DNA of 64,000 bases from contig JAFKEU010000010.1 of NCBI GenBank assembly GCA_017308475.1, positions 121,893 through 185,892 of the forward strand, in the 5' to 3' direction. This DNA comes from Alphaproteobacteria bacterium. GTDB taxonomy: Bacteria > Pseudomonadota > Alphaproteobacteria > Micropepsales > Micropepsaceae. A model generated the notes under the pieces. It did no database searches, was not told the origin of the DNA, and was given only the letters and a program-made list of their open reading frames with translations. Of this stretch, positions 44,783 to 53,874 are shown piece by piece; the first letter of the stretch is position 1, and every line of letters starts with the position of its first letter. A program made the position numbers and the translations under genes.

Positions 44783-45182
44783 GGAAACCGGCCCGGGTCG
44801 AAAGAAAGGGGGAAAGTCCGCGGCTTATAGACAGGGGTTTGCTGCGGGGCAACAAGAGGACCTTCGCCGGCTGTCACAGCCCCGCCAAATTGAAGAACTT
44901 ATTCAAACAAAATCAATGGCTTGATAGATTTGTCCCTTTTTGATTCCGGGACATTTGTGAGACGATTTCCCGGTATAAGTGACAGGCATCAAGACTGCCC
45001 TCGCGGCAGAGGGCACGCGCGGCATGCGCAACCGCCCGGTTTGAGGCATCAGTTCCGGCAGTCAATCCGTCCTGGACATCTTGCGGATTGAGGGAGGATC
45101 GGGTTGGGCATGCCGCGCCCCGGCAACAGGGCCGGCCGTGGGGTATGCCTTTTAAGCATTTGTGGCATCAGGATAAAAGACA
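44783..45182. other. Divergent control region, typA / RND efflux operon
   Basis: A gene-free stretch of 400 bases. An imperfect hairpin at about 45107-45150 (GGCAT / ATGCC ends, CCCC / GGGG inside) is followed by TTTT and could attenuate the efflux operon. TTGAA / TTCAA repeats near 44890-44906 form a small dyad. No regulator gene lies here, unlike many RND operons. Confidence 0.4.
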
Positions 45183-46379
45183 ATGAATATGCAAATGGAC
45201 CCGTTCCCGGACCAAGAGGCCGGAGGGCGCAATTCCCGCCCCGGCAGGCGTTCCGGGCTGGCCGTATTGGCGGGATTGGCGGGCCTCGTCCTGGTGCTGG
45301 GCGGATTCTGGTACTGGAATCGTGCCAGCGAAGCGACCGGTCCGCACCGCGTTCTGGCTCCATCGGTGCGGGTGGGCGCGGTGACCCGCTCGACCATGGC
45401 GGTGATCGAACGCACCATCGGCACGGTGATGGCCAATTCCACCGTGCTGATCAACACCCGGGTCCAAGGCCAGCTTGAGAAAGCCTTCTTCAAGGAAGGC
45501 CAGATGGTCCACAAGGGCGATCTTCTTTTCCAGATCGATCCGCGCCCCTATCAGGCGACATACGACAATGCGCGCGCCTCGCTGGCCAGCGCCAAGGCCA
45601 AGGCCGATCGCTACAAGCGCCTTCTGGGCCAGAATGCCATTTCACCCCAGGATGCCGACGATGCGGAGGCTGCCTATCTGGAAGCCAAGGCTACCGCGGA
45701 ATCCGCCCACCTGAACCTGGAGTTCACGCAAATCCATGCGCCGGTGAACGGCAAGACCGGCCCCATCCTGATCCAGCCAGGCAACATGGTGGCGGCGTCC
45801 ACCGCCTCGACCAACGCCACGCCGCTGGTGCAGATCAACGAGATCCAGCCGGTGAAAGTGTCCTTCTCCCTGCCCCAATCCGACCTGCCGCGCATCCAGG
45901 CGCGCCAGCGCGGCAAGGGGCTGGTAGCGACAATTCATCTGGAAGGCGTCGGCGGCAAGACGCTGAGCGCGCCGGTGGATTTCGTGGGCAATGCGGTGAC
46001 CGGGGCCACCGGCACTATCGAGCTGCGTGCCACCTTCCCCAACAGCGACATGTCGCTGGTTCCCGGCCAGCTGGTTGAAGTGGTGGTGGAACTGGATTCG
46101 ATTTCCGACGCCCTTATCGTGCCGCATGACGCGGTGAATGAAGGGCCCAGCGGCTCCTATGTCTATGCCATCCAGGGCGACCGGGCGATGCTCAAGCCGG
46201 TCAATGTCCTGTTCGACGATACCAGGAATGTTGCGGTTGAGGGCAAGCTGACGCCCGGCGAAAAGGTGGTGACCGACGGCCAGTTGCGGATCGTGCCCGG
46301 CAGCGCGGTCCTGGTTGAAGGTGCCCGCCAGAGCGGTAGCAACGGCAGCGAGCAGGGACGCAAGCGCAGAACGTCATGA
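45183..46379 (+). CDS. RND efflux periplasmic adaptor (MdtA-like)
   Basis: A 398-residue membrane-fusion protein. One N-terminal helix (about residues 25-46) is followed by a lipoyl half (RVQGQLEKAFFKEGQMVHKGDLLFQIDPRPYQA), a short helical hairpin (about 120-175), the second lipoyl half with THAPVNGKTGPI-like sequence (QIHAPVNGKTG), and beta-barrel and membrane-proximal domains. The layout and RPYQ motif match MdtA of MdtABC. It couples the RND pump to an outer-membrane factor. No outer-membrane factor gene follows, so a TolC from elsewhere must serve. Its stop overlaps the pump gene by four bases (ATGA). Confidence 0.92.
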   Translation: MNMQMDPFPDQEAGGRNSRPGRRSGLAVLAGLAGLVLVLGGFWYWNRASEATGPHRVLAPSVRVGAVTRSTMAVIERTIGTVMANSTVLINTRVQGQLEKAFFKEGQMVHKGDLLFQIDPRPYQATYDNARASLASAKAKADRYKRLLGQNAISPQDADDAEAAYLEAKATAESAHLNLEFTQIHAPVNGKTGPILIQPGNMVAASTASTNATPLVQINEIQPVKVSFSLPQSDLPRIQARQRGKGLVATIHLEGVGGKTLSAPVDFVGNAVTGATGTIELRATFPNSDMSLVPGQLVEVVVELDSISDALIVPHDAVNEGPSGSYVYAIQGDRAMLKPVNVLFDDTRNVAVEGKLTPGEKVVTDGQLRIVPGSAVLVEGARQSGSNGSEQGRKRRTS

Positions 46380-49300
46380 ACATCTCACGCCGTTTCATCG
46401 ACTATCCGGTCATGACCACACTGGTCATGGCCGCCCTGGTGATCTTTGGCGCGGTCGGCTATGCCACGCTGCCGGTCAGCGAACTGCCGAACGTCGACTT
46501 CCCCACCATCCAGGTCTACGCCAACCTGCCCGGCGCCGATCCGGAGACGATGGGCTCGGCCGTCGCCGCGCCGCTGGAAAATGCCTTCTCCACCATTCCC
46601 GGCATCGACTCGATGACCTCCTCGAGCGGGCAGGGCAACACCTCGATCACCATTCAGTTCAAGCTGGACCGCAACATCGACGGCGCCGCGCAGGACGTGC
46701 AGGCCGCCATTTCCAGCGCGGTGCGCCAGCTGCCGCGCTCGATGCCCAGCCCACCCACCTTCCGCAAGGTCAATCCAGCCGACATTCCGGTACTGTTCCT
46801 GGCGCTGAGTTCCACCACCCTGCCACTGACCGAGGTGGACCGCTATGCCGAATCCCTGCTGGCGCGCCAATTGTCTACCCTGGACGGCGTCGCCCAGGTG
46901 AACGTGTTCGGCGCCGCCAAATATGCTGTGCGCATCCAGGCCGATCCGAACAAGCTGGCGTCGCGTGGCATCGGCATCGACAAGCTGGCAGCCGCCATCC
47001 AGAACACCAACGTCAACCAGGCCACCGGGTCGCTGAACAGCGAAAGCGACGCCCACATCATCCATACCGAGGGCCAGCTCGACAATGCGGCCGCCTTCCG
47101 CAAACAGATCATCACCTATTCGGGTGGCGCGCCCGTGCGGCTTGGCGATGTGGCCAACGTCATCGACGCCACCAGCGATCCGCGCCAGGGCAACTGGTGG
47201 CACGGCCAGCGCGCCATCACCGTGGCGATCATGCGCCAGCCCGGTTCCAACACCATCGCGGTGGTGGACGGGGTCAAGGCGGTGCTGCCCCAGTTCAAGG
47301 ACATCCTGCCGGCCGGCATCGACCTTGAAATCCGCCACGACCGTTCCGACACGATCCGTGCCTCAGTCTCCGACGTGCAGCACACGCTGCTGATCGCCGC
47401 CGCGCTGGTGGTGGGGGTGATCTTTGTCTTCCTGCGCAAGGTTTCGGCGACCATCATCCCCTCTCTGGCGCTGCCCATCGCCGTGATCGGCACCTTCGCG
47501 GGCATGTCGCTGATGGGATATAATCTCGACAATCTTTCGCTGATGGCGCTGACGCTGTCGGTCGGCTTCGTGGTCGACGACGCCATCGTGATGCTGGAGA
47601 ACATCGTCCGGCACGTGGAGCAGGGCGAAAAGCCCTATGATGCGGCGGTCAATGGCTCGCGCGAGATCGGCTTCACCATCCTGTCGATGACCGTCAGTCT
47701 GGCGGCGGTGTTCATCCCCATCGTCTTCATGGGCGGCGTGGTCGGCCGGCTGCTGCACGAATTTGCCGTCACCATCATCATCGCCATCCTGTTCTCGGGC
47801 GTGATCTCGGTGACACTGACGCCGATGCTGTGCGCCCGGATGCTCAAACCCGAGACGGGCGAGAAGCACAATGCCTTCTATCGCTGGAGCGAGAACAGCT
47901 TCAACCGCATCCAGGCCGCCTATACCGACAGCCTGAACTGGAGCCTGTCGCACAAGCGGGTCATCATGGGGCTTTTCATCGCCTCGCTGGTGGCCAGCGC
48001 CGTCCTGTTCAAGATCATGCCGCAGGACTTCCTGCCCAGCGACGACACCGGCATGCTGCGCGTCAGCGTCCAGGGCGCCAACGGCACCTCCTACGAGCGC
48101 ATGGTCGCCTATGCCCGCCATGTCGGCGCCATCATCGATTCCGATCCGGACGTGGAGGGCGCCATGGTGCGCGTCGGCTCCAGTGGCGCCGGCGCCAATG
48201 GCGCCGACATCACCGTCATGCTCAAGCCCTATGAAGACCGGCGCTACAATGCCGACGATATCGCGCGCCATCTGCGCGCGAGGCTGAACAACATCACGGG
48301 CATCGACGTTTTCATCCAGAACCCGCCCTCGATCCGCATCGGCGGCCGCGGCTCTCGCTCCAGCTACCAGTATACGCTGCAAGGCCTGGACATCAGACAG
48401 CTGCAGGACGTCTCCACCCAGTTGGTCGACAAGCTCAAGACCACCGCCGGCTTTGTCGGCGTCAACAGCGACTATGACCGGGCCGCCCCCTCGGTCGAGG
48501 TCAAGATCGACCGCGACCGCGCCGCCGCGCTGGGCGTGACCCCGGCCCAGATCGAGAACGCCATGGGCTATGCCTTTGGCGGCCAACAGGTGTCTCAGAT
48601 CTACGCCGCATCCGATCAGTATTGGGTAATGCTGGAACTGTTGCCGCAGTATCAGCGCAACCCAAGCTCGCTGCGCACGCTCTACATCACCTCCAACAAT
48701 GGCAATCTGGTTCCCCTCTCCGCGGTCACGCACCAGGAAGTCGGAACCATGCCGCTGTCGATCAACCATAGCGGCCAGGTTCCGTCGGTCACCATTTCCT
48801 TCGACCTTCAGGCCGGTTATTCGCTGAGCGACGCCGTCAAAGGCATCAACGCGGCCAGCTTGGCCGTCGACGTGCCGCCCACCATCCAGGGCAGCTTCCA
48901 GGGCACCGCCGGCGCCTTCCAGGCTGCCACCTCCAACATGCCCGAACTGCTACTGATCGCCATAGTCGTGGTCTATATCGTGCTGGGCATCCTGTATGAG
49001 AGTTTCATCCACCCGTTGACCATCCTGTCGGGGCTGCCGAGCGCCGCGGTCGGCGCCCTGATCACGCTGTTCATCGCCGGTCTGCCGCTGACGCTCTATG
49101 CCTTCGTGGGCATGATCATGCTGATCGGCATCGTCAAGAAGAATGCCATCATGATGATCGACTTCGCGCTGCACCGGCAGCGGGCCGATGCCACCGTCAG
49201 TCCGGAACAGGCGATCCGCGAGGCGGCCATCATCCGCTTCCGCCCGATCATGATGACCACCATGGCGGCGATGATGGGCACCCTGCCCATCGCCCTCGGC

Positions 49301-49480
49301 AGCGGCGTGGGCGCGGAATCGCGCCGCCCGCTGGGCCTGTGCGTGGCGGGCGGCCTGTTTCTGTCGCAGCTGCTGACGCTCTATATCACGCCGGTGATCT
49401 ACACCTATCTCGACCGGCTTGGCGCGCGTGTCCGCCGCCGCGGCCCGGCCAAGGGCGCCTATCCCGCCCCGGCGGAGTAA
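46376..49480 (+). CDS. RND multidrug efflux pump, MdtB/MdtC-like
   Basis: A 1034-residue inner-membrane proton/drug antiporter. The N-terminus MNISRRFIDYPVMTTLVMAALVIFG is typical of MdtC. Twelve helices and two large periplasmic loops are in the expected places. The proton-relay aspartates are in GFVVDDAIVMLENIVRHVE, and motifs GKNAIMMIDFA-like (VKKNAIMMIDFAL) and FRPIMMTTMAAMMGTLPIAL are intact. A single pump gene is present, so it should act as a homotrimer rather than the MdtB2C heterotrimer. Substrates cannot be read from sequence; bile salts, novobiocin-like drugs or metabolites are typical of this branch. Confidence 0.94.
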   Translation: MNISRRFIDYPVMTTLVMAALVIFGAVGYATLPVSELPNVDFPTIQVYANLPGADPETMGSAVAAPLENAFSTIPGIDSMTSSSGQGNTSITIQFKLDRNIDGAAQDVQAAISSAVRQLPRSMPSPPTFRKVNPADIPVLFLALSSTTLPLTEVDRYAESLLARQLSTLDGVAQVNVFGAAKYAVRIQADPNKLASRGIGIDKLAAAIQNTNVNQATGSLNSESDAHIIHTEGQLDNAAAFRKQIITYSGGAPVRLGDVANVIDATSDPRQGNWWHGQRAITVAIMRQPGSNTIAVVDGVKAVLPQFKDILPAGIDLEIRHDRSDTIRASVSDVQHTLLIAAALVVGVIFVFLRKVSATIIPSLALPIAVIGTFAGMSLMGYNLDNLSLMALTLSVGFVVDDAIVMLENIVRHVEQGEKPYDAAVNGSREIGFTILSMTVSLAAVFIPIVFMGGVVGRLLHEFAVTIIIAILFSGVISVTLTPMLCARMLKPETGEKHNAFYRWSENSFNRIQAAYTDSLNWSLSHKRVIMGLFIASLVASAVLFKIMPQDFLPSDDTGMLRVSVQGANGTSYERMVAYARHVGAIIDSDPDVEGAMVRVGSSGAGANGADITVMLKPYEDRRYNADDIARHLRARLNNITGIDVFIQNPPSIRIGGRGSRSSYQYTLQGLDIRQLQDVSTQLVDKLKTTAGFVGVNSDYDRAAPSVEVKIDRDRAAALGVTPAQIENAMGYAFGGQQVSQIYAASDQYWVMLELLPQYQRNPSSLRTLYITSNNGNLVPLSAVTHQEVGTMPLSINHSGQVPSVTISFDLQAGYSLSDAVKGINAASLAVDVPPTIQGSFQGTAGAFQAATSNMPELLLIAIVVVYIVLGILYESFIHPLTILSGLPSAAVGALITLFIAGLPLTLYAFVGMIMLIGIVKKNAIMMIDFALHRQRADATVSPEQAIREAAIIRFRPIMMTTMAAMMGTLPIALGSGVGAESRRPLGLCVAGGLFLSQLLTLYITPVIYTYLDRLGARVRRRGPAKGAYPAPAE

Positions 49481-49487
49481 CACGGCG

Positions 49488-50426
49488 TCAACGGCCGGCT
49501 GTATCCCGTTCGATCTGCGAGGCGATCTGGCCCTGCTGCACGCTGGGCGCGCGCGCCGGGTTCATGCGGCCATAAAGCCCGCGCAGGAAGGCGAGGTCGT
49601 TGGCGGAAAGTCCGTCCGGCACCTGCGTGCAGCCCGGCACCAGCAGGTTGGCGATACTGGCCAGGGGCTGGCAGCTTTCCGGCGCATCGACATGCGACAG
49701 TGCCAGAAGCGCCACCGCGTCGGCGATGGCGCCGATGGAATAATCGGAGAGCTTGGTGGGGTCGGCCACCACGATCACATGATAGAAGTCGCTGCGGGTG
49801 CCGTCGCCCAGCCGCGAGCCGGTGACGCTGACGGCATTGGCGTCAGGCAATTGCAGCATGATCCCCGCATCGCAGTTGCAGGGCACTTCGATGCCCGGCC
49901 CGCTGTGGCGGCCGACATCCATGGTGACATTACCGCGCAGGTCACGCGTCTGGGTGGTGTACCAGGCCTGGATCGAATGGGTGACTTTGGCCAGAGCATC
50001 CATTTGTCCGCCGGTATAGGCGAACCCCAGCAATTGGGGTCTCTCCTTGCGAACGGTGTCCATCAGCGCCTGCGGCGTTGTCGTGAAGACGATTTCGATG
50101 TTGGGAGTGCAGTCCGGCCGGCCCGTTGGCGCACCCACATCTGCCGCCACCTGGCGCAGCCGGTCGCTGATAAATTTCGTGGCGGTGGGCCGCAGCCCCA
50201 CCGTGATCGGACACACGCCATCCTCCCAGCGGCTGATCTTGCCGGACAGGTGCGCGGGCGCCGCCAGCGACTTGACGAATTTGTCGATCACCTGGCGCTC
50301 GCGCGTGCCGCTGACGGTGACGCTTTCGACGGTGTCCTTCGTCGTGATCGACGTCGCGTCCTGGGCCACGCAGGGCCATGCCAATGCCAGCGCCGGAATA
50401 ATGACCAGCAGTGATGCGACCCGCAT
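49488..50426 (-). CDS. Exported protein of unknown function
   Basis: A 312-residue protein with a clear signal peptide (residues 1-21, ending PCVAQD). I do not recognise a domain. It contains VTVSGTRERQVIDKFVKSLAAP near the start of the mature part, paired cysteines (EDGVCPITVG, GRPDCTPNIEIV, VPCNCDAGIM, ESCQPLASIANLLVPGCT), and a hydrophobic ADAVALLALS stretch before a C-terminal ANDLAFLRGLYGRM. The C-terminal half has the look of a conserved GLYXXD-type segment (SANDLAFLRGLY). Probably periplasmic with disulfides. It ends eight bases after the convergent RND pump stop. ATG 50426 fits the signal peptide. Confidence 0.72.
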   Translation of the reverse strand: MRVASLLVIIPALALAWPCVAQDATSITTKDTVESVTVSGTRERQVIDKFVKSLAAPAHLSGKISRWEDGVCPITVGLRPTATKFISDRLRQVAADVGAPTGRPDCTPNIEIVFTTTPQALMDTVRKERPQLLGFAYTGGQMDALAKVTHSIQAWYTTQTRDLRGNVTMDVGRHSGPGIEVPCNCDAGIMLQLPDANAVSVTGSRLGDGTRSDFYHVIVVADPTKLSDYSIGAIADAVALLALSHVDAPESCQPLASIANLLVPGCTQVPDGLSANDLAFLRGLYGRMNPARAPSVQQGQIASQIERDTAGR

Positions 50427-50490
50427 GGCTGCCCCCCCGTTTTGAGGCAGCCTAGACGTGCCGCCGCTCCGGGTCACCCCTCTCGGACCA

Positions 50491-51213
50491 TCATTCCAGC
50501 GGCATGCCCTGGCCGCGCGGGCGCAGCCGATCGAAGGACCCGCACAGCAGCAGCCCCGTGGCGAAACCGCCCAGATGCACCTGCCAGGCGATCAGGCCGC
50601 CCTCGCCGCCGGAGCCCAGCCCGGTCAGGCCCGCCAGAAGGTTTATGGCCACCCACACCGCCGTGAACATCAGGATCGGCCGCGAGAAAATCGGCGCGAG
50701 TGGCGCCTCGCCCGGAATTGCCCAGGGCAAGGCCTGGGGCAGCATCCGCACCGCCGCCGCCATCAGGCCGGAAATGGCGCCAGAGGCGCCCACCACCGGC
50801 ATGGTGCTTCCCCAATTGAACGCCAGGTGCGTTGCCGCGCCCACGACCCCGCAAAGGATGAAGAAGACCATGAACAGCAGCGCCCCGAAACGCCGGGCCA
50901 CAGTGGGTCCGAAAGCCAGCAGCCACAGGCAGTTCACTGTCAGATGGGTGAAGTCGTTATGCACGGCCATATAAGAGACGAAGGGCAAGGCACGGTCCCA
51001 CAATGTGCCAGCCTGGCCCATATGCGCCGCCATGAAGGCATGGCTGTAGCGGGCGGGGACAAAGGCATACTCGCTGATCACGGCCAGCGAAGCGGCGGGC
51101 GAGGCCATCACCCGCGCGGCATGGGCCAGGGCAAGGCCCGCGATCAGCCACAGAACGACGGGCGGCGCGCGGAAAATGGGCTGGCGCGGCGGCGCCGACT
51201 GCAGGAAGGCCAT
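50491..51213 (-). CDS. Rhomboid family intramembrane serine protease
   Basis: A 240-residue protein with about six membrane helices. The catalytic serine is S144 in GASGAISG, and the catalytic histidine is H213 in WQVHLGGFATGL. The L1 and second-helix region HNDFTHLTVNCLWLLAFG is also typical. It cleaves membrane proteins within or near their helices. ATG 51213 was chosen because the longer frame precedes the first helix with unlikely sequence. It follows the unknown exported protein's start by 64 bases on the same strand. The substrates are unknown; surface and quality-control roles are seen in other bacteria. Confidence 0.9.
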   Translation of the reverse strand: MAFLQSAPPRQPIFRAPPVVLWLIAGLALAHAARVMASPAASLAVISEYAFVPARYSHAFMAAHMGQAGTLWDRALPFVSYMAVHNDFTHLTVNCLWLLAFGPTVARRFGALLFMVFFILCGVVGAATHLAFNWGSTMPVVGASGAISGLMAAAVRMLPQALPWAIPGEAPLAPIFSRPILMFTAVWVAINLLAGLTGLGSGGEGGLIAWQVHLGGFATGLLLCGSFDRLRPRGQGMPLE

Positions 51214-51455
51214 GCCCGTACATAAGGGGGATCGGGGCGTCCGCCAACCTGTGCCGCCGCGGTACAACAAAAGTCCCATCCGCCATTTGCCGCACCGGCC
51301 CGCCGTGGGACGGCATCAGATCACCCTCGCGCGCCGGCGCCTGTTCCGGCACAGCCCCACCCGCCACCTGGCCAAAAAATGCCAGCATTTCCGCGGCTTT
51401 CCGGGGTCTGCCGTGCCGGAGCGGGACAGCCAAAGTCCTAACGGCGATTAAGAAC

Positions 51456-51471
51456 TGGCATGGCGGTTGCT
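51456..51471 (+). promoter_or_regulatory. Predicted sigma-54 promoter of the hfa operon
   Basis: TGGCATGGCGGTTGCT matches the -24/-12 consensus TGGCACG-N4-TTGCW at all fixed positions except one (C to T). Transcription would start near 51482, about 25 bases before hfaA. Sigma-54 promoters need an enhancer-binding activator, so the operon should be tightly controlled. Confidence 0.7.
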
Positions 51472-51506
51472 GAGGTCACGGCAACAGTTCCGGAAAGCCA
51501 ACGCCC

Positions 51507-51905
51507 ATGACCCATACCCGCAAGATCCTTGTCCTGGCCCTCTGTGCCACCGGCTTGTCCGGCGCGGCCCAGGCCGGGGACTGGACCAATTCGGCCACCT
51601 ACAACGGCTATGGCGCCGCCAGCCAGAACCAGGCTTCCAACTATTCCATGCGCGACGCCAACGGGAACCTGACCATGGTGAACGGTCAGATCGAGTCGTC
51701 GCAATACTCCTCCCACAGCGGGGTGCAGTCTGCTTACGTGGGCGGCGTTGGCATGGGAGGTGCACGGTCGACCTACGGACAGGCCACGGCGATTGGCAAT
51801 TCGCTCAATGTGGTGGTCCTCGGCAGTCACAACACCACGATCATCGACTCGACCCAGATCAACAAAGGCAACCAGACGGCCACCACGGCCCTGAATGCGA
51901 AATAG
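51507..51905 (+). CDS. hfaA: Holdfast anchor protein HfaA-like
   Basis: A 132-residue exported protein. The signal peptide (residues 1-23, ending AAQAG) is followed by a short asparagine-, glycine- and serine-rich mature part (SQNQASNYSMRDANGNLTMVNGQIESSQYS) with curlin-like character. It is the first gene of a three-gene set with a CsgG-type lipoprotein and a second curlin-like protein, as in hfaABD of Caulobacter. There HfaA and HfaD sit on the outer membrane at the stalk tip and fix the holdfast polysaccharide to the cell. Identification rests on gene order plus sequence style. Confidence 0.75.
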   Translation: MTHTRKILVLALCATGLSGAAQAGDWTNSATYNGYGAASQNQASNYSMRDANGNLTMVNGQIESSQYSSHSGVQSAYVGGVGMGGARSTYGQATAIGNSLNVVVLGSHNTTIIDSTQINKGNQTATTALNAK

Positions 51906-51930
51906 AGCTAGGAAAAGGGAAGCCCCTCCC

Positions 51931-53037
51931 ATGACCCCCCGCGCCCGTAAACACCTCATCAAGCCGCTGGTCTTCCTTTTGGCCGCCGTCGCCCTGGAAG
52001 GCTGCATCAGCCCGACCGCCAACTCCATCGGCCGCTACACCGCGCCGATCGGCGGGGCGCCTGTGATCAGCAACGAAACCCCCTATTCCGCGGCGCTGCG
52101 CTGCATGGGCAGCTACGTGCGCCAGCGCCCGGTGCGCATCGCGGTCGGCCAGATCGCCGACTATACCGGCAAGACCGAAGCCGACGGTTCGGGCCGCAAG
52201 GTCACCGCCGGTGCTGCCCTGATGGCGATGAGCGCCCTTTCCAAGGCCGGCGTGCACATGGTCGAGCGCTTCGACACATCGGTCGCCGAAATGGAGCTGA
52301 AATACGCCAACAACAAGCTGATCGGCGACGACCAGAAGCCCGGTCCGGGCAATGGCGACTATCGCAAGATCCTGGCCGGCTCGATCCCCGGTTCCGACTA
52401 TTACATCGTCGGGGGCATCACCGAACTGAACTTCAACATCCGCTCCGAGAACGCCAGCGGCAATGGCGGCGGCACCGCCACCAACGCCACCACCGGCACC
52501 CTGGGCGGCAGCATGTATGTGATGAATGTCGGCTTGGACATGCGCCTGGTGAACACCAACACGCTGGAAGTGGCCGATGTGATCAGCTACCAGAAGCAGA
52601 TCATCGGCCGCCAGATCTCGGCGGGCGTGTTCGACTTCCTGGGCACCAACTTCTTCGACATCAGCGCCGGCGAAAGCGCGCTGGAGCCGATCCAGCTGGC
52701 AGTGCGTTCGGTGATCGAACGTGCGGTGCTGGAAATGATCACGCGCATCTATCGCGCCCCGGGCAATGCCTGTTCGCTTCCGTTGAACAACGAGGCCGAT
52801 CCGCTGCGCCAGGGCCGCAATGGTCCCGCAGGCCAGGTCCATGCCCAGCCCGTGGCCTATCCGGCGCCCGCGCCCTATCCCCAGCCCGCGCCCTATCCGC
52901 AGCCCGCCGCCCCGCAGCAGCAGGCCTACTACGCACCACCGCCTGCCCCCGGCTACAGCGACCGCAGCAGTGCCTATCGCGGCTATTCCTCTGCCGATCC
53001 GGTTGGCGATGTGCGCCTGCGCGGCGGCCTGGAATAA
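51931..53037 (+). CDS. hfaB: Holdfast anchor secretion lipoprotein HfaB (CsgG family)
   Basis: A 368-residue outer-membrane lipoprotein. The signal peptide ends with lipobox LEGC (C25). The CsgG domain follows (RIAVGQIADYTGKTEADGSGRKVTAGAALMAMSALSKAGVHMVERFDTSVAEMELKYANNKL is the core region, about residues 68-130), and SDYYIVGGITELNF and ADVISYQKQIIGRQI continue it. The C-terminus is a proline-rich tail (about 300-345) not found in E. coli CsgG. HfaB is needed to export HfaA and HfaD to the surface, by analogy with curli secretion. It starts 25 bases after hfaA. Confidence 0.9.
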   Translation: MTPRARKHLIKPLVFLLAAVALEGCISPTANSIGRYTAPIGGAPVISNETPYSAALRCMGSYVRQRPVRIAVGQIADYTGKTEADGSGRKVTAGAALMAMSALSKAGVHMVERFDTSVAEMELKYANNKLIGDDQKPGPGNGDYRKILAGSIPGSDYYIVGGITELNFNIRSENASGNGGGTATNATTGTLGGSMYVMNVGLDMRLVNTNTLEVADVISYQKQIIGRQISAGVFDFLGTNFFDISAGESALEPIQLAVRSVIERAVLEMITRIYRAPGNACSLPLNNEADPLRQGRNGPAGQVHAQPVAYPAPAPYPQPAPYPQPAAPQQQAYYAPPPAPGYSDRSSAYRGYSSADPVGDVRLRGGLE

Positions 53038-53087
53038 CGGCCCATCACAAGAACAACACGACCCATCCACCCTCAGGAGCCTCGCAA

Positions 53088-53762
53088 ATGACCACCCGCC
53101 TCAAGACCTTCAGCCTCAGGACTCTTCTGACCGCCGCCGCCATCGCGGCCCTGCCGCTGGGCCCCGCCATGGCGGACGGCGCCATGGGCAGCCAGATCAT
53201 GAACGGCCAGATCAACCTGCAGACCAACTGGTCCAACCTGAACGGAAGCGTCGACACAGTCGGCGGTGATGTGGTTGCCCAGGGCGCCGCGGCGGGCAAC
53301 ATGGTCGACATCACCACCATGAACGACACCCGCGTGCAGAACAACCAGATCGTCGGACCTCAGGCCAACATCGGCTCCAACGTCAACATGGATGCCAACA
53401 ATGTCTGGGGCAGCGTCGGCATCTCCAACCAGGCGGTGTGCAACGGTGCTTCCGTCTCCACCGACCCGATCCTGACCCAGGTCAACTCCTATCAGGAGTG
53501 CAACGCCAGAGATCCTTATTCGAGCATCAACACCAACATCACCAATGTCGCCGGCAACGCGGTGGTGCAGGGCTCCGCACTGGGCAACAGCTTCGAGGCC
53601 GACTCCAACGCCCCGAACTTCCCCATCGTCACCAAGCAGATCAACAATTCGGCCAGCGTCTCCAACGTCAACGCCAACATGTACAATGTAGGCGGCAGCG
53701 TGGGCCTGTCCTCCAGCGCCATCGGCAATACCGCGCAGATCATCCATTACGGGGTGAACTGA
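53088..53762 (+). CDS. hfaD: Holdfast anchor protein HfaD-like
   Basis: A 224-residue exported protein with a signal peptide (residues 1-30, ending PAMADGA). The mature part is rich in N, G, S, V and Q and has curlin-like repeating strands such as GGDVVAQGAAAGNMVDI, NVAGNAVVQGSALGNSFE and NVGGSVGLSSSAIGNTAQI. The three units of VxGNxVxQGxAxGN type are clear. This should be an outer-membrane-attached amyloid-like anchor exported through HfaB. It appears shorter than HfaD of Caulobacter as I remember it. It is followed by a terminator, so hfaA-hfaB-hfaD is one operon with no hfaC beside it. Confidence 0.72.
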   Translation: MTTRLKTFSLRTLLTAAAIAALPLGPAMADGAMGSQIMNGQINLQTNWSNLNGSVDTVGGDVVAQGAAAGNMVDITTMNDTRVQNNQIVGPQANIGSNVNMDANNVWGSVGISNQAVCNGASVSTDPILTQVNSYQECNARDPYSSINTNITNVAGNAVVQGSALGNSFEADSNAPNFPIVTKQINNSASVSNVNANMYNVGGSVGLSSSAIGNTAQIIHYGVN

Positions 53763-53810
53763 GCAGGGGGCTCCGGAACGACTGGGGGCAAATCAGCGGT
53801 TCCGGACGGG

Positions 53811-53840
53811 AGAGAGGGCCGAAAGGCCCTCTCTTCTTTT
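53811..53840 (+). terminator. Intrinsic terminator of the hfa operon
   Basis: A 10-bp perfect stem AGAGAGGGCC/GGCCCTCTCT with loop GAAA and a following T-rich tract. It lies 49 bases after the hfaD-like gene and just before the oxygenase gene at 53875. Confidence 0.85.
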
Positions 53841-53874
53841 GCCTTTTTCGGAGCGGCGCGGTATTTCCCGCAGC

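Noticed and set aside
45107..45155. Attenuator hairpin before the RND efflux operon
   Set aside because: The stem is imperfect with a large asymmetric loop and only four Ts; it is mentioned in the control-region entry but not called as a feature.
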